From NCBI RefSeq assembly GCF_014133895.1, contig NC_050730.1, positions 1,054,001 through 1,118,000 of the forward strand: a stretch of 64,000 nucleotides of DNA, given 5' to 3'. The notes under the pieces are model-generated. The model searched no databases. It saw only the letters and a program-made list of their open reading frames with translations, and had not been told where the DNA came from. Both the position numbers and the translations under genes were made by a program. Positions 53,775-62,827 of this stretch are shown piece by piece; the stretch's first letter is position 1, and each line of letters opens with the position of its first letter. The DNA comes from Torulaspora globosa. Taxonomy: Eukaryota > Ascomycota > Saccharomycetes > Saccharomycetales > Saccharomycetaceae.

Positions 53775-54256
53775 CAGATCTGTATGGGCCAGACACAGGC
53801 CCATTGACCGATAATCCTTCGAATACTAAGTTTCTATCTCAGCAAGAGAAAGATATTGTCATGTGGAAATTGAGAATGGATGTTGGCGACTCAGATGACG
53901 ATAAGACTGTTCTCGGAGACGCTGAAGGGGGCCACAATTCCTTTAAATTTGGGTTGAAGCTGGCCTTTTTGGATCTCAAAGTTTGGCTAATCACTGGTTG
54001 CTTCTCATTTCTCGTTGCTGCCCGTGGTGTGACAAACTTCTTCCCATCTGTTGTGAAAATGCTGCAATTCGACAGGATGGTCACCCTCTGTTTGACCGCC
54101 CCACCTTGTTGTATTGCTGAGGTAACTACCTTCATTTGGTCTGGGCATTCAGATCGCACTGGTGAAAGATTTTGGCACATTGTGCTGCCTCTTATCCTTG
54201 CGTTGGTATCCTTCGTCATCACTCACTGGACGGGAGACATACCAGTCATTTGCTAG
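53775..54256 (+). pseudogene. DAL5-family transporter fragment
   Basis: About 160 codons resembling the middle of allantoate-permease-family (DAL5-type) anion transporters: YGPDTGPLTDNPSNTKFLSQQEKDIVMWKLRMDVG, then FGLKLAFLDLKVWLI, NFFPSVVKML, LTAPPCCIAEV and the family block HSDRTGERFWHIVLP. There is no ATG start (the frame opens at TTG after an upstream stop), and neither the first six membrane segments nor the last four can be found on either side; the reading frame ends two segments later. It is a single fragment, not a functional transporter. Confidence 0.78.
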
Positions 54257-54649
54257 TCTTTGCCTACTGTCAGGTGAGAAGCAGAAAGAAGTATATAAGA
54301 TTCAGCAAGAACAAAGGAGAGTATACGGCTGGTCCAACGACAGCTCTACCATGTGGTACTCGAGAGACAAACAATGACGTGAGTCACCTCATCTTTGATA
54401 TTGATGGTCTCCAATTTACAGAATCAGACTGTGACCTCTTAAAGGGCTTTTCTCTGCGTTCTATAGTACTCTTGGTCTATCTATGGTAACCATAGTGTCA
54501 CCAAGACCACTTTTGGCCAAAGTTCTGTTGATGGCAAGGCATCTGTAATCAAAAAGTACCACGGAGATACACGAAAGGAATACGGTGCTAGGCTAGGGTT
54601 GATTGTGATTATGCTCGTGCACGCAAACCGCTTGTCAGTCCTTTCTGAA

Positions 54650-55062
54650 TATCATAAGTCTGCCGCCACGGCTACTGACGGTGAGCGGATTGGGTTCACA
54701 GGTCTGGAAAAGGCAGAACCCATCGCACTGGTCCTTGAAGGCAAGAGCCCAAGGGGCTTGCGTAGCTATCCAACAAAGATGTTCAATCTGGTAACAGAGA
54801 TTCCTTTGAAGCAAGTACAAAAGCAGATTATCAAGGTCACGGATACATCTCGTGAAGCGTTCAGGCTGCTCAAGGCGCTCTTTGTCTGTGAGCCTCATGC
54901 TAGGGCGGTGGTCGCTCTGGGCTCAAGGAAGAAGATGGAAGAGCTGGCGCAAGCATGGGAGAGGGACTTTCAGATCGTGTGGATGCACAGCGGGATCGGG
55001 CCTGAAAAGAACAGCCTCTTATGGCTCTGTACCTGTCCAAGAAGTCATGTAACTAGCCCATC
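54650..55062 (+). pseudogene. Y'-element helicase fragment, C-terminal half of helicase core
   Basis: An open frame of about 135 codons aligns with the subtelomeric Y' helicase (YRF1 family): ERIGFTGLEKAE matches RIGLTGLAKK, then GLRSYPTKMFNLV matches GLSSYPTRMFNL, and a run ending WERDFQIVWMHSGIGPEKN matches WRKYFRVVWIHGKLGAAEK. The Walker A/DEAH part upstream and the helicase C-terminal motifs downstream are missing. The frame after GPEKN no longer matches. Y' elements in S. cerevisiae lie directly next to telomeres, so this marks former telomere-adjacent DNA. There is no ATG context for independent expression. Confidence 0.75.
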
Positions 55063-55757
55063 ATTAGATACAGGTAAAAACCGAAAAAACAATTCTGAAG
55101 AACGATCAATGCCGGGGAAATGACGTAGGTAATCTTGAGGCTTCAGTTGCAGAGCAGTTAAAAGATTCTTAATTCCTGGTGAGTGACAACAAAATCTACT
55201 ATTAAAAAGATAAAAGTTGCTTATGTTGTGTCTTCCAATGAAAAGTCGATAAACTCGATTTTACTAAGTTCATTTCCTTTAAGGGATTAAAGGTTAAATT
55301 GCCGCTCTTAGAGGTGATGTCCCCGTTGGTAGGGAAGAGGTTCTTTGTTGGTCGTAGAGTGTAGACTTGACCTGCTCGTACCACGCTGGAGCAGCTGCAC
55401 CCCATGGCCCTGAGTAGCACGAGGTCCCTAATCAAGTCAGGCTACTGTGCTACTATGGACAACAGTGCTACAAATCAACGCTTCACTTAACTATTGTATT
55501 ATTTACGACCACGACACGAGAGCATCCTCTGCAAGGATAAGTATGAGATAGATTTGTGAAGTCGCAACGAATCTGGCACGCTGAGGTTGTTGCATCAATT
55601 CCCGGTCTTGTCTCCAAACACCAGACCAATGCTTCTTGGAGTCGAGATTACTCATTTGTGATTTTCGATCCCAAGGAAGACGTCTTTAATTGGTAAACAC
55701 TACTTGCTAGAAGGTTTAATTCGGTGGCAGAAAGAACAGTTCCAAGTTCTTTCATAA
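55063..55757. other. Gene-free stretch between Y' relic and AAD relic
   Basis: 695 bp without a frame longer than about 77 codons. I recognise nothing in it. Confidence 0.4.
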
Positions 55758-55985
55758 ATGCTCTTAACGGACAGGGTTCAGAATTTCGCACAAGACAAAG
55801 ATAACATTGCCGCTTTGTCGATCAAGCTGACTCCAGAGCAAATCAGCTACCTCGAGAGTATTGTACCCTTTGATATCGGGTTCCCGAACAATTTTGTCGG
55901 CGAGGATCCGGCGATTTCGGGCAAGCTTCCCTTTGCCTCGGCCTCTTCTTTCAAGCTAAACTTTGATTCTTTGCAGTTCAAATGA
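55758..55985 (+). pseudogene. C-terminal fragment of an AAD-family reductase
   Basis: A 75-codon ATG frame whose last 62 codons (from [15 protein letters not shown] to LNFDSLQFK) are nearly identical to the end of the complete AAD gene at 49502-50644. The nucleotide similarity continues about 100 bp past the stop (GATTGAAGCA... AAATAGTAAGT...), so it is a copied DNA segment, not a domain. The 13 codons before it are unrelated. It has the substrate-side C-terminus only, without any catalytic residue. Confidence 0.88.
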
Positions 55986-56083
55986 TTGAAGCACGACGCA
56001 GATTTCGCATGTAAATAGTAAGTAAACCATACAGGACGGATTGAAAAGCGGAAGAGTTAACCTACAAGTGTGCTGGGGCTTCC
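55797..56083. repeat. Diverged duplicate of the AAD 3' end (copy 2)
   Basis: This segment matches about 50458-50745 (copy 1) across coding and 3' flank, in the same orientation, at roughly 5.3 kb distance. Matching in the flank is looser than in the coding part. Confidence 0.75.
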
Positions 56084-56402
56084 GGGAGTTTTTTAGGATA
56101 AAGATCTTGCGGCGTTGCTCGCGCTGTCTCGTTTTTAAGTTTTGATCTACATCAGGTATTTTGGTTGTGGAAGCCCATAAATTTAAAGCATAGAAAGACA
56201 ACCAGTCAAAGATGCTACTGACATCGAGATCTTGTATTTACAGCAAATAGAACTCCTCTAAGTAGCGATACTAGACGTACCACAGAAACACTCTTCAAGG
56301 TGCTCAGATAGCGCCACTGGTATTTATGTTTAGGCATATCGATCGTCAAGAGGCCAATGCATGGTGGCGAGTTTAAGAAATATGCCTACTCGTATACATT
56401 TT
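55986..56402. other. Gene-free stretch
   Basis: 417 bp. The first 100 bp are the 3' flank of the AAD duplicate; the rest shows nothing I recognise. Confidence 0.4.
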
Positions 56403-56770
56403 ACTCTTTTTGAAAGCAAATTCGCCAGTCCGACGTATAATACTTTTCAGCCAGTTCTTTCAACGATTGGAATTTACCAGGGTTTCCCAATTCCGTAGAT
56501 GGATCGCTCTCAAAATGGACTGTTGTTCCGGACCTGTATTTCATCTCCCTTGAAAGCGTACGCTCTTCCGTAAAGGCATCTCGATCAACCCGTAATTTCG
56601 TGGGTTTCTCATACGATCGAAGTCTGAAGCACCCACGACCTGTAAGATGATTTTGCTTCCTCGCTTGTGATGGTCAGCCATCGCTGCGCTTATGCTACCC
56701 AGAACTAAATCTAATTGGGGTGCATTACTTGAACTTGCAGCAAGAATCACAGGGTACTGATAGAGAATTT
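56403..56770 (-). pseudogene. Unrecognised gene fragment with one frameshift
   Basis: Minus-strand coding-like sequence in two frames. The first, about 56541-56770, reads YPVILAASSSNAPQLDLV, then ISAAMADHHKRG and VGASDFDRMRNPRNYGLIE. The second, about 56403-56575, continues REMKYRSGTTVHFESDP, then GNPGKFQSLKELAEKYYTSDW and a stop. The amphipathic pattern and unbroken run across the shift suggest one former protein of which about 120 C-terminal residues remain. I cannot name its family. No start codon is left. Confidence 0.5.
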
Positions 56771-57231
56771 GGCAGTTAGCATGCCGTGCCCCTTAAGTCA
56801 TGATTATTTTGAGGCATCAAGGGGGTTCAAATCTGCCTCTGGTTATAATGAAATTATTTTCCGGATCTGAGTATCCATTATAGGCCGTACCTGCTCCTCA
56901 TGACTATCACACGTGAAGAGGTCACCGGTCCCACCATCGGTGGCTTCTCCATTACTAGGTAGTACTTTCAATCACGAGTCTGCAACAAAGCTTCTATGTG
57001 ACATAATCATGATTCTCCCGGTCCTGTCATTCAGCGGCTGAATAAAATAGTTGAAGGATAGGCGCTATTGCCGCTTCATCAGTCTAATGTCCGAGCTGAC
57101 GACGGGGCTTATTATTTTGTGCCCATTGTTGGAACATAGTGAAGTTCCACTAGGCGTGCAAGCTGCCTATGTCATCTGGCATAGCACTGGGGGATACAAA
57201 GTTGTTTCTGTCGTCACAAATCGTAGAGTTT
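56771..57231. other. Gene-free stretch
   Basis: 461 bp with short frames only. A tRNA-B-box-like GGTTCAAATC at 56826-56835 lacks a matching stem and A box, so it is not called as a gene. Confidence 0.4.
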
Positions 57232-57399
57232 TCATACGCTTAGAGTCCCGTAGCCACCTTCAGGAGCATTATCAGACTGATTGAGGCTATCACATACATC
57301 AATCAGGTCTTTCACTTCTATCGCTGTTAAGATTAAAAGATAGAGTACCAAAATTAATAGTTCGAAGGGGATCGTCTTGCTTATTGTTAATTGGGTAAA

Positions 57400-57725
57400 T
57401 GAGTTGTATACTACCTTTCCAAACAGTTTTTCGCCAGCAGCCAGCAGATCATCAAACGACTTCGGTTCCACCGGATGCTCGCAAGACAGAACCGGCATCT
57501 CGGCGGCTGGCGCCGTCACTTTCTCCTGGGCAATAGTACCATCTTCCACCTGCAGCCACGCAATCCATCTCCGTGAGGCCTCTTCCTGCAGCTGGATGGC
57601 TTTTGATCCAGCAACAGATGCTAACGAAAAGCTGTCGACAGCGCACGTGGAATACGCTGTCCTGACGCTATGGTTGGCTTCGTGAGTTAAAGACTGCGCT
57701 GTGCGCACCTCCTCTGAAAACGGAG
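57400..57725 (-). pseudogene. Y'-element helicase fragment, region before the helicase core
   Basis: A minus-strand frame reads EVRTAQSLTHEANHSVRT, then VDSFSLASVAGSKA, LQEEASRRWIAWLQ and FDDLLAAGEKLFG. This follows the Y' helicase (YRF1) order ANHSVQT, VDSFSLTSVSG, LQERASERWIQWLG and NDILVAGQKLFG. After KLFG the match stops, so the helicase ATP-binding motif that should come next is missing. It is opposite in orientation to the Y' relic at 54.65 kb and comes from an earlier part of the same protein, so they may be two pieces of one element separated by rearrangement or two different copies. Confidence 0.75.
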
Positions 57726-58109
57726 AATCAGCGGGATGTGCTCCATCAGCTTAGCGCTCTGAGGATCCATAGTGACACAGATACTTCTAGAACTGCCACG
57801 CAGTACATTAATCTGCATCTGCATTAGGACCACGATAAAGTAGAACAGACAGTCACGCTGTCCATAGCCTTGAGAGTGGCTTCCGAAGACTTGTTCTTGT
57901 TGTAGGTGCAGTACAACTGCAGACGGCGAGACTTGTCATCAACAAAGACGTTTCTGGAGAGAGGTGACTTTTAGCTTAAAATTATGCTGTCATACCATTG
58001 CTATCTGAATCTAAGAAAAAAGGTAACTAAAGAAAAAAGATTGATTTTTATTCAGTATTAAAAAATCTAATCTAAAAGAACCAGTATCCTGAAAGGTTAA
58101 GTCGAATTA
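57726..58109. other. Intergenic region downstream of the quinone reductase
   Basis: 384 bp. Near the Y' relic, coding-like similarity may extend a little (up to about 57740). Nothing else was seen. Confidence 0.35.
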
Positions 58110-58886
58110 TCAGTTTTTGATATGCAAACTGAAACCTCCACATCCACATCCGATGTCGCCCTTAAGTTCAAGAGCGGGTATCGTGTAGTCACCATAATTT
58201 TGCCTTTTATATGCGATTGGTTTCGTTTCTTGAAGAGAAATAATCCTTTCTTTCAACTTAAGAGACAGCTTTTTGAAAGAACTATCATCAACCGAATCTG
58301 AACGGTATGCAACAAGTGGTGGCAGAACATCAAATCCCGAATAATACAAAATACCATGGTTTATAGGAAACAAAAGGTCTTCTATTGGACCGTTTATGCC
58401 CCTCGCGCTGTAATGAGACTCCCAGCCTCCAGCAAGAGTTATAACCATAGCTTTTTTCCCCGCAAAAGTCCCTTCGCCATATCTATCACCCCAATGGGTA
58501 CTATCGTGAACGCCAACTCCATAGCCTACTCCGTAGGAGAAGACTCTCTCCACCCAGCCTTTGAGAATTGCAGGCATTGAGAACCACCAAAGCGGAAACA
58601 CCAAAAACAATGTGTCACACCAAAGTAATTTTTTTTGTTCTTCCACGACATCTTCGGTTAGGCTATTTGATCGCGTAGCTTTCTTGGAGGCGTCGCAGAC
58701 AAAAAGCCTGTCCGAATTATTTCCGGGGAAATCTTCTTTATCGACATTGCTCTTCCAACCAAGACCGTAAAGATCACTAACCTTAACTTCATCTCCTTGC
58801 GATTCGAAAGTCTCTTTGGCCAACATGGCCAGAGAACTGGTTAAAGAGGCTTTTTCAGGATGTGCCAATACAATCAAAACTTTCAT
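58110..58886 (-). CDS. NQO-like flavodoxin-fold NAD(P)H quinone reductase
   Basis: A 258-residue protein of the Flavodoxin_2 (NAD(P)H dehydrogenase, quinone) family, which binds FAD or FMN and reduces quinones by two electrons. The start MKVLIVLAHPEKASLTSSLA carries the flavin phosphate-binding strand and loop. The hallmark LWCDTLFLVFPLWWFSMPAILKGWVERVFSYGVGYG parallels mammalian NQO1 ([20 protein letters not shown]). LPINHGILYYSGFDVLPPLV corresponds to the later NQO block. The C-terminus has an odd IGCGCGGFSL run. The frame opens upstream at a TTG; the ATG at 58886 fits the family. S. cerevisiae has no close homologue, so transfer from bacteria is possible. Confidence 0.88.
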   Translation of the reverse strand: MKVLIVLAHPEKASLTSSLAMLAKETFESQGDEVKVSDLYGLGWKSNVDKEDFPGNNSDRLFVCDASKKATRSNSLTEDVVEEQKKLLWCDTLFLVFPLWWFSMPAILKGWVERVFSYGVGYGVGVHDSTHWGDRYGEGTFAGKKAMVITLAGGWESHYSARGINGPIEDLLFPINHGILYYSGFDVLPPLVAYRSDSVDDSSFKKLSLKLKERIISLQETKPIAYKRQNYGDYTIPALELKGDIGCGCGGFSLHIKN

Positions 58887-59899
58887 CGAGGCACAGCTAG
58901 GAAATCCTTGGAGGGTGGAGGAACTAACGATGCGCAAACTCCCATAATGTGGGCATCTTTCTCAGCATTATTATACTTGGTATCTGTCACAAAGCGATCT
59001 CTTGAGCTTCTTTGCTTACTAATAATCGTAGTCGGTTCTTGTGAGTTGCATTAGAGCCGAGAATCATTAGATATCTAACGGCATTTTGTTAAGCTTGAGA
59101 TTCTCAGCAGCATTTTGGAAGTTTGGCGTCAACAAAGAGCTACATACAATTCATTGAAATTCAATAGTTTCTCAAAAATAAAGCGCATATTCAACTAAAG
59201 GATATCAACAAAAATGAATTTTTATGAAAAAATGCCTAACCGGATTCGCTAACAAACTTGATATTTCACGGAAGACAGATGAACTGGTGATAAAGTCAAT
59301 ATTGATATCAATTAGCACAGCAGGCTGTCCAGAACCAGTGTATTCTCCACGCAAAGCGGCGTAGGCTTCTTAAGACGGCAAATGTGTTGATGTTACACCT
59401 GGGAGGTAATATTGGGATTTGCGGGAATTCGAATCCTGCTGACAAATATTACACCGGATATGCGGCAAAATCGCGATAACAATAACAAATAAGATAGGAG
59501 ATAGAGATCGATGAAGTCCGATCTGGCGGAGCGCTCAAACTAATCCATGACTTTCCCGATCCCAACACGTTATCAGCGAGAAGACAAACTCCCTTCGGCG
59601 GCTAATTTAGGGGAAGACCCTGCATGGCATCGCGTGACCAAGAATGATTCCCGGGTAAAGTTTCGGAGTATTTCCGCTGGCGTGCGAAGTATTGTCATCA
59701 CGCGGCCCGGTTTTTTAGGGGTCCGTTTGTGGGAAGAACATGCGAAGAACATATTTACCAGGTAATAGAGGCAAGTGCCGTATATAGAGAGTAAAACTTT
59801 GTCTTGCAGTAACGCTTGAGAGGTTGCTTTCTTTTTTTAGAAATGCAGACGTAGTTGATTTTTCTCAAGACTGGGCTCAGTGCCCGTTTTTGACACTAC
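58887..59899. promoter_or_regulatory. Quinone reductase promoter region with Yap1 site; Ty3 5' flank
   Basis: 1.01 kb. TTACTAA at 59016-59022 lies 130 bp upstream of the quinone reductase start. Further right, TGTTGATGTTACACC near 59372 and CAAATATTACACC near 59440 suggest long-terminal-repeat-like sequence in front of the Ty3 relic, but no matching second copy is visible. GGAATTCGAATCC near 59430 resembles a tRNA B box with one inserted base, not a gene. Confidence 0.5.
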
Positions 59900-60480
59900 G
59901 CATCATGTCTACTTATGCCGTATGCGGGACGTAGACCCGACAATGACTGTTGAATACTCCGAAAAGTAATTCGCCAAGGTCCCTGACAACATCCGCAAAT
60001 CAGTGCTTGCCAACTTCCGACAACTCTATGAATCTCAAGGGGATCCCGAGAGGGGAGAAGATATTGTATCTAGAACTGATACAAACTCATGCTGAGCTGG
60101 ATGTCCAAGTATAACAAAGGTTAGAAGTCGTGAACACAGTAAGAGAACCGAGGGAACCAACCAATCATAAAAGCCATCAACGGAGAAGCAATATTCAATA
60201 GTATTGTCCTGATAAAAAAGCTGACATCAGATTGGTCAATGGCAATGGCATAATGAAGTCGCCCGTGTTGCTTATTTCACGAAACACCTTAGCGGTCCAG
60301 CCGCAGAATGGGCTGAAAACTATCAGGATGTGTCATTCGATGACTTCACGGAAGCATTTCCAAATCACTTCTAGAAGGAGCCCGACGTTTGTGGGATACT
60401 CAACAGCATCATTATGTTTTCCCAAGAAAAGCTGGGAATCGAACAATTTTAACGAGCAGTTCAAAAAGAACTAGGATAAG
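59900..60480 (+). mobile_element. Decayed Ty3/gypsy gag region
   Basis: Short frames interrupted by stops contain capsid-like pieces: VPDNIRKSVLANFRQLYESQGDPE, then after an interruption VAYFTKHLSGPAAEWAENYQDVSFDDFTEAFPN, which has the HLxGxAAxWA pattern of Ty3-type gag capsids. No complete frame remains, so it is a defective remnant. It is followed on the same strand by integrase coding sequence after about 400 bp that should have held protease, reverse transcriptase and RNase H, of which nearly nothing is left. Confidence 0.7.
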
Positions 60481-60877
60481 ATTCCCAAAAAGCCATACTA
60501 TTGAGAAGTTGGCGATAGCTCACTATTTCCGATGCCTCAAGTCGTCAACACAGAATATTGTACGGCTCCACAAACTGACCACCTTGAAAGAGATAATAGA
60601 TTGATTTCCACGCCTGATAACCTTAGCCAAGAAGCTACTCAAGATACACATTCTAACCCATTAAGCTAATCTGGTAATACGGACCTGTATTACAACCGAT
60701 CGCGTACCGGACATTGACCAAGGCGACGAGGACACAACCGTCTCAACAGTCTCCGGTTCCAACAACCGCCGAGTAAAAAGATCTAGGAGCCAAGGGAGGC
60801 CTCAGTAGGTTAAGCGACAAAAAGCGCCTTCCAGAGATGAATGCACCAAACAAAATTACCGGCTTTCCTGAATCTCG

Positions 60878-61204
60878 AACAATGGTTTGATTTACTACCG
60901 AGATCGTATTGTTGTTCCTAGGAAATACCAAGATGAAGTCATGAAGTTATACCACGACCACACCTTGTTCGGTGGACACTTCGGCGTTAGAGTCACACTA
61001 GGGAAAATAGCCCCCATGTGCTACTGGCCAAAGTTACAACATTCGATTGACCAGTACACCACACAACCTTACGTCCAATATCAGTTGATCAAATCCCATA
61101 GGCCACGCCAGCACGGCTTGCTGAACCCGCTACCCGTAGCGGACGGAAGATGGCTTGACATATCAATGGACTACCGCCTACAATATAGATTTAAAATGAA
61201 ATAG
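60878..61204 (+). mobile_element. Ty3/gypsy integrase N-terminal fragment
   Basis: The frame NNGLIYYRDRIVVPRKYQ, then MKLYHDHTLFGGHFGVRVTL, KIAPMCYWPKLQHSI, QLIKSHRPRQHGLLNPLP and GRWLDISMDY is the HHCC zinc-binding domain and the beginning of the catalytic core of a Ty3-type integrase, with GHFGV and YWPKL as hallmarks. One of the two zinc cysteines has been changed (YVQYQLIKS where CVxCQ is expected), and a stop ends the frame right after SMDY, before the catalytic DDE. Non-functional. Confidence 0.85.
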
Positions 61205-61624
61205 GCATATTTACAATATATTACCCGTCAGGTTCATTTAATAATAATCCTGTGTCATAGACCGGACAACCTGAAAATGATCCTGGTTGTGGCAGACTAG
61301 GCGGCGGGAGTAAATTTTTCGTAGGAATCCTGCAAAGCGCCGAAATGAAACTTGGGCAGTCAAGGATTCCACATTACAGCTGGATCGACGTGCACAATGT
61401 CAAGCCTTTTCTCGTACTGCCCTGCAGTCTTGTCCCTTTCTCAACTCAACTGCGGGTGATTTTGTCAAATATTCTGCTTTCCGCAAATACCTGCTTGAGT
61501 TTCCCAGGGATGGTAGAGAGAAGGTCACCTTTAGTCTCGCACAGGAAATGAAATTGTTTTCAAGACTTTCGCGACAATCCTTGCCTCTAACTTTCTATAA
61601 GACTTTTGTCAGGAGAAGACTATA
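61205..61624. other. Gene-free stretch between integrase relic and the next relic
   Basis: 420 bp. It has a 68-codon ATG-less frame (61345-61551) of no recognisable content. Confidence 0.35.
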
Positions 61625-62827
61625 ATGGCAAACAGGATACGTACAGGCCCTCCTTTAGGCCTTTTGACAAGCACTCCGGCTTGGGCATCACCAACTAGAC
61701 CAAAAGACCAGCCAACAAACAAAGAGGTTCTAGCTTATTTGTCATAATGCTTCTTCCTCTTACCACATCGGGTCGCTTACAGCCCTGAAGATCATGTATC
61801 ATTTCAATGCGTCGATGGATGAACGTCCCTGATTCCTTTGCTGAATACCCACTGCTGGCCATCTACGTCGCCAAGTTCAGGCTCAGGAAATATCCTTTTG
61901 ACGTTCTTCGCAACGACATCAATTGGCCTGAACCATATGTGGTCCTAAACACTATTATGAAGCGACTACGAAGCCACCGATTTCTGAAGGGGAATGCTGA
62001 TGCTGCCACTATACCTGAGGACATTAGAAAGGTTATAGCACTAGGTGATGTGATCCCAAATGGCATGGAGGACGAAGTCCTAGAAATGCCTTATAGCGCA
62101 AGTAAAGTGAGCGCGAACAACAACCGTGTGATGAAGGTTTTGAGGGGTCAGAACACAAGGAATGATGTTGCCAAGTTCTTCGATGAAATTCTAAGCTCCG
62201 AGCACTTAGAACTATATCAAGACCCGGCAATTATCCAATTAGTGTCAGCGTATCCATAAGAACGAAAACAGAACTTATCGTTCTTACGCAATACTTGCGA
62301 AAAATTTTGGTACATTGAGAAAATTCTAGCGCTCTATAATAGATTGCCAGACACTGTTCGCCGCTCAGAGAGGGACCTTCCTTCAACGGAAATTTGGAGT
62401 ACACTTGAAGACCTTCAATGGTGCCTCATCCATATTCCCTCTCAAGACGAAAAGATGACGAAAGTGGCTAACCTCCTGAAACTTTTTCCAGAACAAGTGC
62501 ACGAATTGCAGCAGCACCGGAAGGATTGCAGAACCTCGGGCATGGTTACCAAAGGAAAAATTCAAAATATAGCGAGGAACTCGTGTACTTGATGATGGAT
62601 CAATAAAAGTGAGTGTCAATTTTACAGAGTATTCATTCCTCAAGTCTGCTTTTATTTTTTTACAAGCTGTGGGGCGGCCAGACGATCCAACGGACGTTGA
62701 GAATGTTTTATCATATTTGAGTGCCGCCATGGTGCTGGAAGTAGCTCTAATAGTCATGAAGAATAGTACTCTTAAGTGCGGAGCCATTTGCAATAAGCTA
62801 TCTCATCTTGTAGAGCGCTACGAATAG
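61625..62827 (+). pseudogene. Unidentified gene relic (about 390 codons)
   Basis: A run of coding-like plus-strand sequence interrupted by small lesions. It begins with an ATG frame (MANRIRTGPPLGLLTSTPAW, stop at about 61745), continues as HRVAYSPEDHVSFQCVDG, shifts frame near 61820, then reads WMNVPDSFAEYPLLAIYVAKF through VLNTIMKRLRSHRFLKGNAD to LVSAYP and a single TAA at 62257-62259. The same frame then continues as ERKQNLSFLRNTCEKF to IQNIARNSC. After another frame change near 62575 it ends TRVLDDGSIKVSV... LSHLVERYE, stop at 62827. I recognise no family. Position among Y' and Ty3 relics suggests a subtelomeric gene family member. Confidence 0.6.

Noticed and set aside
56821..56841. tRNA B-box-like GGTTCAAATC
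   Set aside because: The T-arm stem has a G-G mismatch, and no acceptor stem or proper A box can be paired upstream.
59421..59441. tRNA B-box-like ATTCGAATCC
   Set aside because: One extra base disrupts the T loop, and no clover-leaf can be drawn; at best an old tRNA fragment.
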